From positions 2,480,001 to 2,544,000 of the forward strand of contig NZ_CP073697.1 in assembly GCF_025264665.1 (NCBI RefSeq): a stretch of DNA of 64,000 nucleotides, written 5' to 3'. The stretch is from Edaphobacter flagellatus. GTDB taxonomy: Bacteria; Acidobacteriota; Terriglobia; Terriglobales; Acidobacteriaceae. A program made the position numbers and the translations under genes. Under the pieces are notes generated by a model. That model was given only the letters and a program-made list of their open reading frames with translations, searched no databases and was not told where the DNA came from. Numbering within the stretch: position 1 is the first letter of the stretch; each line of letters opens with the position of its first letter. This document shows positions 18,176-26,442 of this stretch, one piece after another.

Positions 18176-18820
18176 GGTGAAATCTCCCACAAAGTCAGAC
18201 GTTGACTAAAAGGTGTGCTGGCCAAACTGTAACACTGAATACGGCTTCCTTTACAGACCGGAAGACGGGCTGGCAGCAACTTTGCGTGTCTGCCTGATTC
18301 TAGGACTTGGAGCGCTTGTGAATATCTATGTGGCTTCGGAGGGAAACTTCGAGTCCAGGGGATGGAGTTCTATCTTCGAGCGAAGAGGGTGGAGCCGGAG
18401 GACAGCGATGCCGCCTCGGTTACGAATGCGAAGCGCGGCGATGCGGCAGGCGAGAAAGGCTTTTAAGATTTAAGCAATTAACAAGATAGATATCTCGTAG
18501 CCGTAACCGTTCGCCGCTGAAAAGTGGATAACCGGCTCATCTGCTTTAGCAACATCAACTTATCCATGCGTCCAGTTTTAGAAAACGCGTCCGCGGAAAA
18601 CGCATAACGCGGAAGCGAGCGACCAAATAGAGCTGACTGCCCCGGTTTATCCCAACGATCCACAAGAGAGCGTCGTCCCCCTGCAGGAAGAACCGATACG
18701 ATACCTGTATTAAATCGCCAAATCGTACCGAATCATGCACTTGGCATTGCCATTTTTTTCACACATAGCTCTTTCGGCAGAGGATAATCAGCCCGTAACC
18801 CTTACCGGAAACCATACGCA
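18176..18820. other. Non-coding region with DnaA-box-like sites; possible origin segment
   Basis: About 640 bp upstream of dnaN with no convincing gene. It has an AT-rich patch (18461-18497) and DnaA-box-like 9-mers: TTATCCACT (18523-18531, minus), TTATCCATG (18560-18568), TTATCCCAA (18647-18655), CGATCCACA (18656-18664) and TTATCCTCT (18779-18787, minus). Each differs from the consensus at one or two bases. The place beside dnaN fits an origin, but none is a perfect box. Confidence 0.4.
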
Positions 18821-19474
18821 ATGCACATCGCCATCTTTGGAGCCAATGGAGCTACGGGTCGTCTGCTGACCCAGAACTGCCTTGCGGCAGGGTACTCTGT
18901 CTCCGCACTGCTGCGTGCGCCCGAAAGTTTTCCTTTCCGCGATCGCGTCACGGCTACGGGGCAGATCGTTCAGGGGTCGGCCTTTGATGCGGCTGCGGTT
19001 GCGCGCACCATGGAAGGTGCAGATGTTGTCTTTTCAGCGCTTGGAGCGAAGTCGCCGCTGCGCAATGAGAATGTGCTGCCGCGTGCCGTTCCCGTCATCG
19101 TCCACGCGATGCAACAGACGGGTATCCGACGCATGATCGCGCTGGGGTCGGCGGGTGCGCTGCCGGACTCGCTGGCGAAGCAGCCCGCATGGCGTCGGTG
19201 GATCGTCAAAAATATCGTCTATACATACCTACTCAAATGGCCGGTCTACGAGCAGACGTTCCAGTACCTGGCGCTGGTCTCCAGTGGGCTGGATTGGACG
19301 ATGGTGATGCCGCCGATGTTGACGAACGGCCCTGCACGGGGCCACTACCGCATCGATGGCGAAGCTCTGCCGCGGAACGGCAGCCGCATCAGCCGGGCGG
19401 ATGTTGCCGGGTTCATGATGCAGCAGATCACGAGCGACGCGTGGCTGCGCAAGGGCGTTTATATCAGTGACTGA
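18821..19474 (+). CDS. NAD(P)-binding atypical SDR protein
   Basis: 217 aa. The nucleotide-binding loop IFGANGATGR sits at residues 5-14. Next come GSAFDAAAVARTMEGADVVFSALG, then RRMIALGSAGAL and LDWTMVMPPMLTNGP, matching the NmrA/flavin-reductase-like branch of atypical SDRs. There is no canonical YxxxK catalytic pair, so it may be a redox sensor or weak reductase. It reads away from dnaN. Confidence 0.82.
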   Translation: MHIAIFGANGATGRLLTQNCLAAGYSVSALLRAPESFPFRDRVTATGQIVQGSAFDAAAVARTMEGADVVFSALGAKSPLRNENVLPRAVPVIVHAMQQTGIRRMIALGSAGALPDSLAKQPAWRRWIVKNIVYTYLLKWPVYEQTFQYLALVSSGLDWTMVMPPMLTNGPARGHYRIDGEALPRNGSRISRADVAGFMMQQITSDAWLRKGVYISD

Positions 19475-19527
19475 TGTAGTCTGCTTCCGTTACGAAGCAG
19501 GCCCCCGAACCCATTGTTGGACCGACT

Positions 19528-20121
19528 ATGAAGAAACTCCTTCTTGCCTTTGTACTCGTTGTTTCGACCGCGGTGCTGGCGCAGCGACCTGCCGTTCCTA
19601 CTGCTCCTGTACAGCCTCCTGCTCCGCTTCAGGGATCGATTGCCGGGCATTCGGCATGGCCGGTGGCGAAGCCTGAGGATGTGCGGTCGATCGATGCGAT
19701 TGTGAATGCGCTCTACGCTGTTATCTCGGGGCCGAAGGGGCAGGCGCGAGACTGGGACCGCATGCGCTCGCTCTTTCTGCCGGATGCGCATCTGATTCCT
19801 TCACGTGCCGACCGCAACACGCACCGGGCCGACGCGGTTGTTCTTACCATCGATGGCTACATCGAACGCGCCAGCCCTACGATGGCTGCTAACGGGTTTT
19901 TCGAGCGTGGTATTCACAACACCGTGCAGCAGTTCGGCAACATTGCCCATGTGTGGAGCACCTACGAGTCGCGCCACAATGCTGACGACGCCATGCCCTT
20001 CGCCCGCGGCATTAACAGCATCCAGTTGCTGAAGAGCGGCAGCCGCTACTATGTCGTCGAGGTGCTGTGGGACGCAGAGACGCCTGCCACACCGATTCCG
20101 GCTGAGTATCTGCCGAAGTGA
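19528..20121 (+). CDS. Secreted NTF2/SnoaL-like protein
   Basis: 197 aa with signal peptide MKKLLLAFVLVVSTAVLAQ. The mature part has RSIDAIVNALYAVISGPKG, DWDRMRSLFLPDAHLIP, and a late strand set (GNIAHVWSTYESRH; then GINSIQLLKSGSRYYVVEVLWDAE), the pattern of cone-shaped SnoaL-like folds. No catalytic residues can be assigned. It follows the SDR gene by about 50 bp. Confidence 0.65.
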   Translation: MKKLLLAFVLVVSTAVLAQRPAVPTAPVQPPAPLQGSIAGHSAWPVAKPEDVRSIDAIVNALYAVISGPKGQARDWDRMRSLFLPDAHLIPSRADRNTHRADAVVLTIDGYIERASPTMAANGFFERGIHNTVQQFGNIAHVWSTYESRHNADDAMPFARGINSIQLLKSGSRYYVVEVLWDAETPATPIPAEYLPK

Positions 20122-20142
20122 GCAAGGCCACGAGCCCGGCGC

Positions 20143-21267
20143 TTACTTCTTCGCTTCGATCAGCGCGTCGCTACAGCCTGCAGGTGCATTGACGGGATTG
20201 CATCGCGCAGCCGCGCCATTTGGCAGCGAGACGGTGTAGCCGGTCCACGGTGCAGGTTCGCTGGCGGGGAAGTCGGTGCTGACCATCTGCGCGCCGCTTG
20301 CCAATGTCTGGTCGCGCCGCGTGGTGTCGTTGGTGCGTCCCTGTTCGGTGCCGAAGTCGGAGCGGGTGCGAACGAGATAGCCCTTCTTGACGAGCGCGGC
20401 GATGTCATCCTGCGTGCCGTTGTCCTGCTCAACGAAGCCGGCTTCGGGTTCGCCGGGGCGTCCGTTGACGAACAGGACGCGGCCCTTCATCATCGCGTGG
20501 CCAACGAGATAGTCCTTGGCGGGCTTGCGGTTGTAGAGCAGGAAGACGACCTTGCCTCGAGCCTTGCGTAGTGTGGGCCAGCGGCCTGCGAGCACTGCGG
20601 CTTCAAGCGTCTGGAAGTGGCCGCGTACCTGATCGGGCGTGATGATTTCTTTGGGGCGAAAGACGGAGCGGATCTCGGCGTCCATCGCGTCCCATGTAGC
20701 TGGGGTCCAGGGCTCGGCCGTCGTGGCGTCGGGAAGCTGGCTGATCTTGCCCTGCTTGTCTTCGACGAGGATGAAGATGGGCACGTGGCCGGGATGCGCG
20801 TGCGACCACGCACGGATGTCCTCCAGGCAGCCGACGAATCGCTGGCAGCTGCTGCGCTGGTTGAGGTCGCCGAGGTGGATGATTTTGAAGCCAGGCTTCA
20901 GCATCTCATGCTTCGGGTCGAAGTCGGGGTCGGCGGGAAGTCCGGCCTGCTGCGTCAGCTCAACGATCTTCGGATGCGCGAAGCGTCCGCCCTCGGGGTC
21001 CTGCACGATGTCCAGTTCTAGCTGGCGTACGCCGGCGTTGAGCTGTTGCGTCAGCGTCTGGTGGTGATACTCCACGCCGCGGTAGGCCTTGGCGTAGTGC
21101 TCCTGCATATACTTTGCTTCGCTCGGCGCAAAGCCCATGTTGTAGCTGTTGTGCGTGCCGACGACCTGAATCTGATTGATGTGAACCTGGCGGTCCTGTG
21201 CGCGCTGCGATTGCGCAAGAGCGGCTACGGGCAGAAGAAGAGACAGTGCAACGGCAGTACGCAACAT
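20143..21267 (-). CDS. Secreted phosphatidylinositol-PLC-like phosphodiesterase
   Basis: About 374 aa from ATG 21267, with signal peptide MLRTAVALSLLLPVAALAQ. PLC-like TIM-barrel marks: VVGTHNSYNMGF (catalytic His), QLNAGVRQLELDIV (second half with acidic metal ligands), HLGDLNQRS, HPGHVPIFILVEDKQG, and late FDFG-like VRTRSDFGTEQG. This matches the Ca2+-dependent PLC1-like group that cleaves glycerophosphodiester head groups outside the cell. The substrate is unknown. It converges on the SnoaL-like gene. Confidence 0.82.
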   Translation of the reverse strand: MLRTAVALSLLLPVAALAQSQRAQDRQVHINQIQVVGTHNSYNMGFAPSEAKYMQEHYAKAYRGVEYHHQTLTQQLNAGVRQLELDIVQDPEGGRFAHPKIVELTQQAGLPADPDFDPKHEMLKPGFKIIHLGDLNQRSSCQRFVGCLEDIRAWSHAHPGHVPIFILVEDKQGKISQLPDATTAEPWTPATWDAMDAEIRSVFRPKEIITPDQVRGHFQTLEAAVLAGRWPTLRKARGKVVFLLYNRKPAKDYLVGHAMMKGRVLFVNGRPGEPEAGFVEQDNGTQDDIAALVKKGYLVRTRSDFGTEQGRTNDTTRRDQTLASGAQMVSTDFPASEPAPWTGYTVSLPNGAAARCNPVNAPAGCSDALIEAKK

Positions 21268-21423
21268 GCAGCAAACTCCTGGATTGTAGCGGCAAGATTG
21301 GGTGAGCAAATGCAAGAGACAATTCTAAAGACGAAGTTTCTTTTCGGGCTAAGGCGTATGTCCCATACGTGACGCGGTTTCATCGTGTCGGACGCTGGCT
21401 TCGCAGGATGCTGTAGGCAAAGA

Positions 21424-21450
21424 AAAAAGGGGCCATTGCGGCCCCTCTTT
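21424..21450 (-). terminator. Rho-independent terminator of dnaA
   Basis: Stem GGGGCC/GGCCCC at 21429-21445 with a 5-nt loop; on the minus strand it runs into TTTTTTCTTT. It sits about 25 bp past the dnaA stop. Confidence 0.85.
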
Positions 21451-21473
21451 GGTGGATAAGATTTTGCTGTCGC

Positions 21474-22910
21474 CTAGCTGAGTGTCTCCATCAGCTTGTT
21501 GATGGTGCGGTTCAGGTCTTTGTCGGCGCGACGCTGCTCGTCGATTTTACCGATGGAGTGCATCACGGTGGTATGGTGCTTGCCGCCGAACTGGCGTCCG
21601 ATCTCCGGCAGCGAGGCCTCGGTGAGCTGCTTGGCCAGGTACATCGCAATCTGGCGCGGCACGACAATCTGGCGCGAGTTGTTCTTCTGCTTCAGCTCGG
21701 CGATACGCATGCCGAAACTTTCGGCCACGGTTCGCTGGATCGTCTCGATGGTGATCTTGCGCACCTGCGTGTCGATGAACTGCTTGAGGCACTGCTGCGC
21801 GACGGCGAGCGTGATCTCCACGCCATGCATCGAGCTCCACGCGATGACGCGCACCAGCGCGCCTTCGAGCTCGCGCACGTTGGTACGCACGTTCGAGGCG
21901 ATGAAGAGAGCAACGTCGGTCGGAAGCTGTGTCTGCTCGGACTCCGCTTTCTTCTGCAGAATGGCGACCTTCGTCTCGAGGTCCGGCGGCTGAATGTCGG
22001 CGATCAGTCCCCACTCGAAGCGCGAGCGCAGACGGTCTTCGAAGTCGGCCAGCTCCTTCGGTGGGCGATCCGAGGCGATGACGATCTGCTTCATCGACTC
22101 GTGCAGCGCGTTGAAGGTGTGGAAGAACTCTTCCTGCGTGCGCTCCTTGCCGGCGAGGAACTGGATATCGTCGATCAGTAGCACGTCGACGTTGCGGAAC
22201 TTGTCGCGGAAGCTCGTCATCTTCTGATAACGAACACAGTCGATCATCTCGTTGGTGAACTTCTCACCGCTGACGTAGCAGATGGCCGAGTGTGGCTGGC
22301 GGCGCTTCACCTCGTGGCCGATAGCGTGCATCAGGTGCGTCTTGCCCATGCCGACGCCGCCGTAGAGGAAGAGCGGGTTGTAGGCCTTCGAGGGACGCTC
22401 GGCGACGGCCTGGGCCGCTGCGGTAGCGAACTGGTTGCCGCTGCCCACGACGAACGAATCGAACTGATACTTCGAGTTGAGCTGAGAAGCGGTGTTCCAG
22501 TCGAAGCGCGACTGCTCCGGCATGGGGCCTGCAGGCGCACCCTGCAACAGCGTTCCCGGGGTGCGTGGCTGGCGCGGTGCATTCTGACTGTGGCTCGGCA
22601 CAGGAGCAAAGCCGCCGTCCTCGCGAACCTTCGGCGCGCGCGGGTCCTGCTCCGGTGTTGTAAAGGAGACGCTCTCGATATCCAGGCCCAAATTATCGAT
22701 GGCTTCCTGAATCAGGTCGGCGTAACGATCGCCGATGTGCTGGAAGTCCGACGAGGGTATCCGCACAAAGAGCTTCCTACCTTCGAGGTGCGAAAATCGC
22801 GTCGGCTTCAGCCATGTTTCATACGACTGGCGATTGATCTTCTTCTCGAGCGCGGCAAGAATGCGAACCCAGTAATTCAATACGGCCGTTGCCGTCGGAA
22901 CGAATGACAT
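21474..22910 (-). CDS. dnaA: Chromosomal replication initiator DnaA
   Basis: 478 aa. Domain I (about 10-80, WVRILAALEKKINRQSYETWLKPT), a Pro/Gln-rich linker (about 88-140), the AAA+ core with P-loop YGGVGMGKT at 183-191 and Walker B VLLIDDIQFL, and domain IV with the DNA-binding signature LPEIGRQFGGKHHTTVMHSIGKI. It opens the origin and controls initiation. It is divergent from rpmH with a long gap and a broken cupin gene between. Confidence 0.97.
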   Translation of the reverse strand: MSFVPTATAVLNYWVRILAALEKKINRQSYETWLKPTRFSHLEGRKLFVRIPSSDFQHIGDRYADLIQEAIDNLGLDIESVSFTTPEQDPRAPKVREDGGFAPVPSHSQNAPRQPRTPGTLLQGAPAGPMPEQSRFDWNTASQLNSKYQFDSFVVGSGNQFATAAAQAVAERPSKAYNPLFLYGGVGMGKTHLMHAIGHEVKRRQPHSAICYVSGEKFTNEMIDCVRYQKMTSFRDKFRNVDVLLIDDIQFLAGKERTQEEFFHTFNALHESMKQIVIASDRPPKELADFEDRLRSRFEWGLIADIQPPDLETKVAILQKKAESEQTQLPTDVALFIASNVRTNVRELEGALVRVIAWSSMHGVEITLAVAQQCLKQFIDTQVRKITIETIQRTVAESFGMRIAELKQKNNSRQIVVPRQIAMYLAKQLTEASLPEIGRQFGGKHHTTVMHSIGKIDEQRRADKDLNRTINKLMETLS

Positions 22911-23499
22911 TCTTAATTCCTTCTATCTGTTCCCTGTCTTCACCCCAATGGCCCGCATGTCTACGGCAACCGATGCACACCTAAAAATCAAAACCAGCAA
23001 ACAGAAGTTCCTCCTGCCCACTTGCGGACAGATAAGGCTCAAGTCTGTAGAGCTAGAAGTCTCTCCGGTCAGCAAGATTCAAGCATCGCGGAAGAGAGTC
23101 GTACAGCATAAAGGCAGTGTGCGGAACTACTGGGGAACTGCAGAAAAACGTCTTGCGAACGGGTTTGATAGTAGCACGGAAAACAGGACCCATTTCAAGA
23201 GCAGAAACCGAAAAAAATTTGTTTGCACCATTCACGGTGAAGAAGTGCAGAGTAACGTCTTCACCGCGGAAAAAATCACTCATCACAAGTGTAATTGTTC
23301 TGCATCGATGCGTCCTTTGTGATACCTTTGCGCGCGATCCTGCACGCAAAAGAGTAATGCAAGTTGAATGCCAACCGAACGCGTTGCGAGGAACGAAAAT
23401 CGATTCCTGTTGTCGGGCGGAGGCGCTCCGCCACGATCTCGTCGGATGAGCGAACGGCGTAGGCGTTCCCGGTTTGAGTTGCAACAACGAAAGAGTCCG
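22911..23499. other. dnaA upstream region, no gene seen
   Basis: About 590 bp, less GC-rich than its neighbours. It must hold the dnaA promoter. No DnaA box close to consensus was found. A TTCACGGTGAA near-palindrome lies near 23233. A hairpin GGCGGA/TCCGCC at 23416-23432 looks like an extragenic repeat. Open frames here have poor protein character. Confidence 0.5.
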
Positions 23500-23939
23500 C
23501 TAGAGGCGAAGGTCTTCGGCGGAGAGCGCTGCGGCGATATCCGGCATTCTCGTTTCAAATCCACTCGGCGCATTGAAGGCGATAAAACCTGCGGGAACCG
23601 ATCCCTGATTTTCAAAGTTGTGCGGCGCTCCTCTGGGAATGACCGCGTAGCCTCCCTTGGCTACGTGCGACCATGCATCGTTGAGAAATACGCTCAGGGT
23701 TCCCGCAATGACGTAGAACACGTGATCCTCTGCGTGCGCATGCACTCCGGTCCGCGCGTACGAGGTTCCAGCCACCATTCCGATATGGAGTAGCGTCCAA
23801 CCGATTCTTCCGAATCAGCCTTGAAGATCGCGCGCATCCGGCCCATCGGGTAAACGCGTCCCTGGGCGGGAGATAGGATGATCGGTTTGCGGCTCGCCCC
23901 AGGCTCTTCCATGGAGTCTGCCTCCGATGCGGAGTTCAT
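23500..23939 (-). pseudogene. Frameshifted cupin-domain protein
   Basis: Two overlapping frames join into one cupin protein. The upstream frame (from ATG 23939) gives GRMRAIFKADSEESVGRYSISEWWLEPRTRGP; the downstream frame continues GVHAHAEDHVFYVIAGTLSVFLNDAW, GGYAVIPRGAPHNFEN and FIAFNAPSGFE. The shift falls near 23746-23750, where CCGGAG would need one extra G to read GPGVHAHAED. The metal-ligand motif HAHxED-type and late His are intact downstream. It is either a true decayed gene or a one-base sequence error. Confidence 0.7.
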
Positions 23940-24083
23940 GATTTCACTGTCCCCCAATGCCTGCAATCGGGAGATGCAGGACATTCATTCCAAGCTACTT
24001 ATCTAAATCGTGGGGAGAGCGGAAGAGGATATGCGGATGCAGGCGGAAGCGGTTTCCTGCTGTGAAAATCTCGTCCGTTAGGG

Positions 24084-24089
24084 TACAAT
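24084..24089 (+). promoter_or_regulatory. Possible -10 box of rpmH
   Basis: TACAAT lies 86 bp before the rpmH start, with a weak -35 (TGTGAA) 17 bp upstream. Only the -10 looks convincing. Confidence 0.3.
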
Positions 24090-24174
24090 CAGAAATTGCT
24101 GCTATAGCGAAAAGATTCGGCGGGAATGGTGCGTGAAGTCTTGAGACGCCTCCTGCCCACCAGGAGCCAGTTTC

Positions 24175-24330
24175 ATGCCCAAGCGTACCTTTCAACCCAA
24201 CCGCCGCCGCCGCTCGAAGACCCACGGTTTTCTGAGCCGTATGAAGACCAAGGCCGGTGCTGCTGTTCTCAGCCGCCGTCGCGCCAAGGGACGTCACAAG
24301 ATCGCTGTCAGCGCAGGCTACCGCGACTAG
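24175..24330 (+). CDS. rpmH: 50S ribosomal protein L34
   Basis: 51 aa beginning [19 protein letters not shown] and continuing [20 protein letters not shown]; ends [10 protein letters not shown]. Length and sequence are typical L34. It binds 23S rRNA in the large subunit. The usual rpmH-rnpA pairing is interrupted here by a Gln-rich small gene and a PilZ gene. Confidence 0.97.
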   Translation: MPKRTFQPNRRRRSKTHGFLSRMKTKAGAAVLSRRRAKGRHKIAVSAGYRD

Positions 24331-24579
24331 TTCATCCGAATAGGGGGCGTCGCCCGGCGATGCCTCCTGATGGAACATCTCCTTTCCGGCTGCATCCTTA
24401 GAAAAATTTCAAACGGCAAAGCGAAAGTGCCATCGGCACTTATGCGCCGTTGGTGTGTCTTTGCCTGTCTGCGCTGTGAAAAACGGGGCAACCAGTTCGT
24501 GCGTCTCCATCTTCCTAGTTATAGGGCGGCATCGCGAAAGCGAACGAAGTGCCCTGTCGGCCAACGTGGAGAAACCGGA

Positions 24580-24747
24580 ATGAATCAACAACCCACTCAG
24601 CAGAAACCGAATCCGAACCAGGGCAAAGGCCAGACCGGGCAGTCGAGCCAACAGACACAACAGCAGAACCGTCCAGGGCAGGGAGGCTATTCCTCGCCGG
24701 GACATGGCAGCCACCACGAACAGTCTGCTCCTGACGATAAGAAATAG
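24580..24747 (+). CDS. Small Gln/Pro/Gly-rich hydrophilic protein
   Basis: 55 aa: MNQQPTQQKPNPNQGKG, then Gln-rich runs and an acidic-basic end (HHEQSAPDDKK). Low complexity and very hydrophilic, so likely disordered. GTGGAG lies about 9 nt upstream of the ATG. No function can be assigned. It sits between rpmH and the PilZ gene. Confidence 0.5.
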   Translation: MNQQPTQQKPNPNQGKGQTGQSSQQTQQQNRPGQGGYSSPGHGSHHEQSAPDDKK

Positions 24748-24799
24748 CGCTTTATCGGCGAAGACGCCGGCACCGCAAACCACACACGAATGATCAGCG

Positions 24800-24845
24800 A
24801 AGGACAGCCTGTGACCTGTGGAGGACAGAGGGCTGTCCTTTCTTG
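24800..24845 (+). terminator. Probable terminator
   Basis: Stem AAGGACAGCC/GGCTGTCCTT with a 21-nt loop, followed by TCTTGCTT. It separates the Gln-rich gene from the PilZ-rnpA-yidD group. Confidence 0.6.
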
Positions 24846-24908
24846 CTTCGCTGTCATCCTGTTCGTTTTGTAAAGGTCTGCGTGCTGCAAGCCGATAAAT
24901 CATCCACG

Positions 24909-25250
24909 ATGTCTCTGGTCGACGAGCGCCGCCGCGTTCCACGCTACCGTTGCTCGGGTCCAAGCGACTTTCGTATTCTCGGCTGGCATCTGCGCCGGGG
25001 ACGCATCCTGAATCTCTGCCTCGATGGATGTCTCATCGCGCCACGCCAGCTTACCGGCTATGAGCCCGGCGATCTTCTCGACCTGCGCTTTGAGGTCAAT
25101 CATCTTTCTTTTCGCGCTGTTGCTGTCGTGCGCAGCGTTCACAACGATGGCGCCCTGGGAGTGGAGATCCTTAATTTGAGTGGGCGCAATCGCACCCAGC
25201 TTCGGGAGTTGATCGCCGAACTGGCAGTGAGCGATACACTCAACACATGA
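24909..25250 (+). CDS. PilZ-domain protein
   Basis: 113 aa from ATG 24909. The RRRVPRYRCSGPSDFRI start carries the RxxxR c-di-GMP motif, followed by LNLCLDGCLIAPRQ in the place of the D/NxSxxG motif, FEVNHLSFRAVAVVRSVHNDGALGVEILNL. The second motif is imperfect (LDGC), so c-di-GMP binding is uncertain. Its stop overlaps the rnpA start by 4 bp, so it is coupled to RNase P protein synthesis. Confidence 0.8.
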   Translation: MSLVDERRRVPRYRCSGPSDFRILGWHLRRGRILNLCLDGCLIAPRQLTGYEPGDLLDLRFEVNHLSFRAVAVVRSVHNDGALGVEILNLSGRNRTQLRELIAELAVSDTLNT

Positions 25251-25672
25251 CGGCGCTTATCTTCCGCCTACGCAAACACGCCGACTACCAGCGCGTCTAC
25301 GGCGCCAGCCGCAAGCAGTTCTCGAAACAGATGAGCTACTTCTTCGCTCTGCGTCCCGCCGAGCCGCGCACGTTGGAAGCCACGCCACGCGTCGGGCTTA
25401 CCGTCGGCAAGGTGATGGGCAAGGCTGTCGATCGCAACCGCATCAAGCGCCGCATGCGCGAGGCCGTGCGTCACAATCTCGCAGAGCTTAATGCTCCAGT
25501 CGATGTCATTTTGCACCCGCGGCGCTCGGTCATCGACCTCGACTTCGCAACGCTCTGCCGCGAGGTCGCGCAGGTCTTCCGCTCGATCCAGAAGGCAACG
25601 GAGAATCCACGTGCTGCGCGCAACGCTTCTGCCTCTGCCGTAGAGCGTGCTTCGACAGCACAGCCGAGTTAA
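25247..25672 (+). CDS. rnpA: Ribonuclease P protein component
   Basis: 141 aa. LRKHADYQRVYGASRKQFSKQMSYFFAL, PRVGLTVGKVMGKAVDRNRIKRRMREAVR (the RNR signature), then VDVILHPRRSVIDLDFATLCREV. The core is normal; a C-terminal Ala/Ser-rich tail of about 20 residues is extra. It helps RNase P RNA mature tRNA 5' ends. It overlaps the PilZ gene upstream and is followed at once by yidD. Confidence 0.95.
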   Translation: MTALIFRLRKHADYQRVYGASRKQFSKQMSYFFALRPAEPRTLEATPRVGLTVGKVMGKAVDRNRIKRRMREAVRHNLAELNAPVDVILHPRRSVIDLDFATLCREVAQVFRSIQKATENPRAARNASASAVERASTAQPS

Positions 25673-25693
25673 GCCGTGACTGGTCCTGCATCC

Positions 25694-25936
25694 ATGTCCG
25701 ATCCTGAACCATCTTTCGTGGCCCGCGTTCTCTTCCACATGTATAAATCGGTGCTCTCGCCGGTGATGCACGCGCTCAGCCCTACGCAGTGCCTCTACCT
25801 GCCCACATGTTCGGAGTACGCCTACATTGCTCTCACACGCTTCGGCCCCGTCAAAGGCTCGTGGCTCACGCTGCGCCGCCTCGCACGCTGCCACCCCTTT
25901 GCCAAAGGCGGCGTCGACCCCGTCCCCGATCGCTAG
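25694..25936 (+). CDS. yidD: Membrane protein insertion efficiency factor YidD
   Basis: 80 aa from ATG 25694; a GTG at 25676 would add 6 residues. [58 protein letters not shown] shows the family's Cys-containing PTCSxYAxxAL and RCHPxxxGGxDPVP motifs in order. It is a small membrane-associated helper of the Sec/YidC pathway. Here yidC itself lies 7 kb further on. Confidence 0.93.
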   Translation: MSDPEPSFVARVLFHMYKSVLSPVMHALSPTQCLYLPTCSEYAYIALTRFGPVKGSWLTLRRLARCHPFAKGGVDPVPDR

Positions 25937-26418
25937 AGTTCGCGAAACATGACATAGGCATCGACATAGCCAGCCTGCGGATGCAGAAATGCCTTTGGCA
26001 GAGTTCCCACAATCGCAAAGCCGCAGCGTTGCCATAGCCGTACAGCACGATCGTTCGTACGGATGACGAAGTTGAACTGCATCGCCCGAAAGCCTCGACT
26101 GCGCGCATGCTCGAGCGAGTGCTCACACATCGCGCGTGCTACTCCGCGGCCCGTCGCCCATGCTACCGTCGCATAGCCACAGTTGGCCACGTGCGATCCA
26201 CCTCCAGCCTGGTTCGCACGCAGGTAGTAGGTCCCGACGATCCCGCTATCGTCTTCGGCGACGAAGGCTCTATGTGCGGGTGCAAACCAGTATGCCAGTG
26301 CTTCGTGTCTGCTCATCTCACGCGGCAGCGTATAGACCTCACCTGTACGAATGATCGGCTCAATGATGGACCAGATGGCATCGGCATCGTCTGCCTCGGC
26401 CTGACGAATGTTCAGCAT
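25933..26418 (-). CDS. GNAT N-acetyltransferase
   Basis: 161 aa. [23 protein letters not shown] opens the fold; [17 protein letters not shown] and the acetyl-CoA loop [26 protein letters not shown] (QxxGxG/A-like, here ATGRGVA) follow, then [20 protein letters not shown]. It overlaps the yidD stop by 4 bp in convergent orientation. Substrate unknown. Confidence 0.88.
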   Translation of the reverse strand: MLNIRQAEADDADAIWSIIEPIIRTGEVYTLPREMSRHEALAYWFAPAHRAFVAEDDSGIVGTYYLRANQAGGGSHVANCGYATVAWATGRGVARAMCEHSLEHARSRGFRAMQFNFVIRTNDRAVRLWQRCGFAIVGTLPKAFLHPQAGYVDAYVMFREL

Positions 26419-26442
26419 GAATTTATTGTCGCAGCAGGCGGT

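Noticed and set aside
22948..23322. Open frame of 124 codons upstream of dnaA
   Set aside because: Lys/Ser/Asn-rich, no ribosome site, no family pattern; the region is better read as regulatory DNA.
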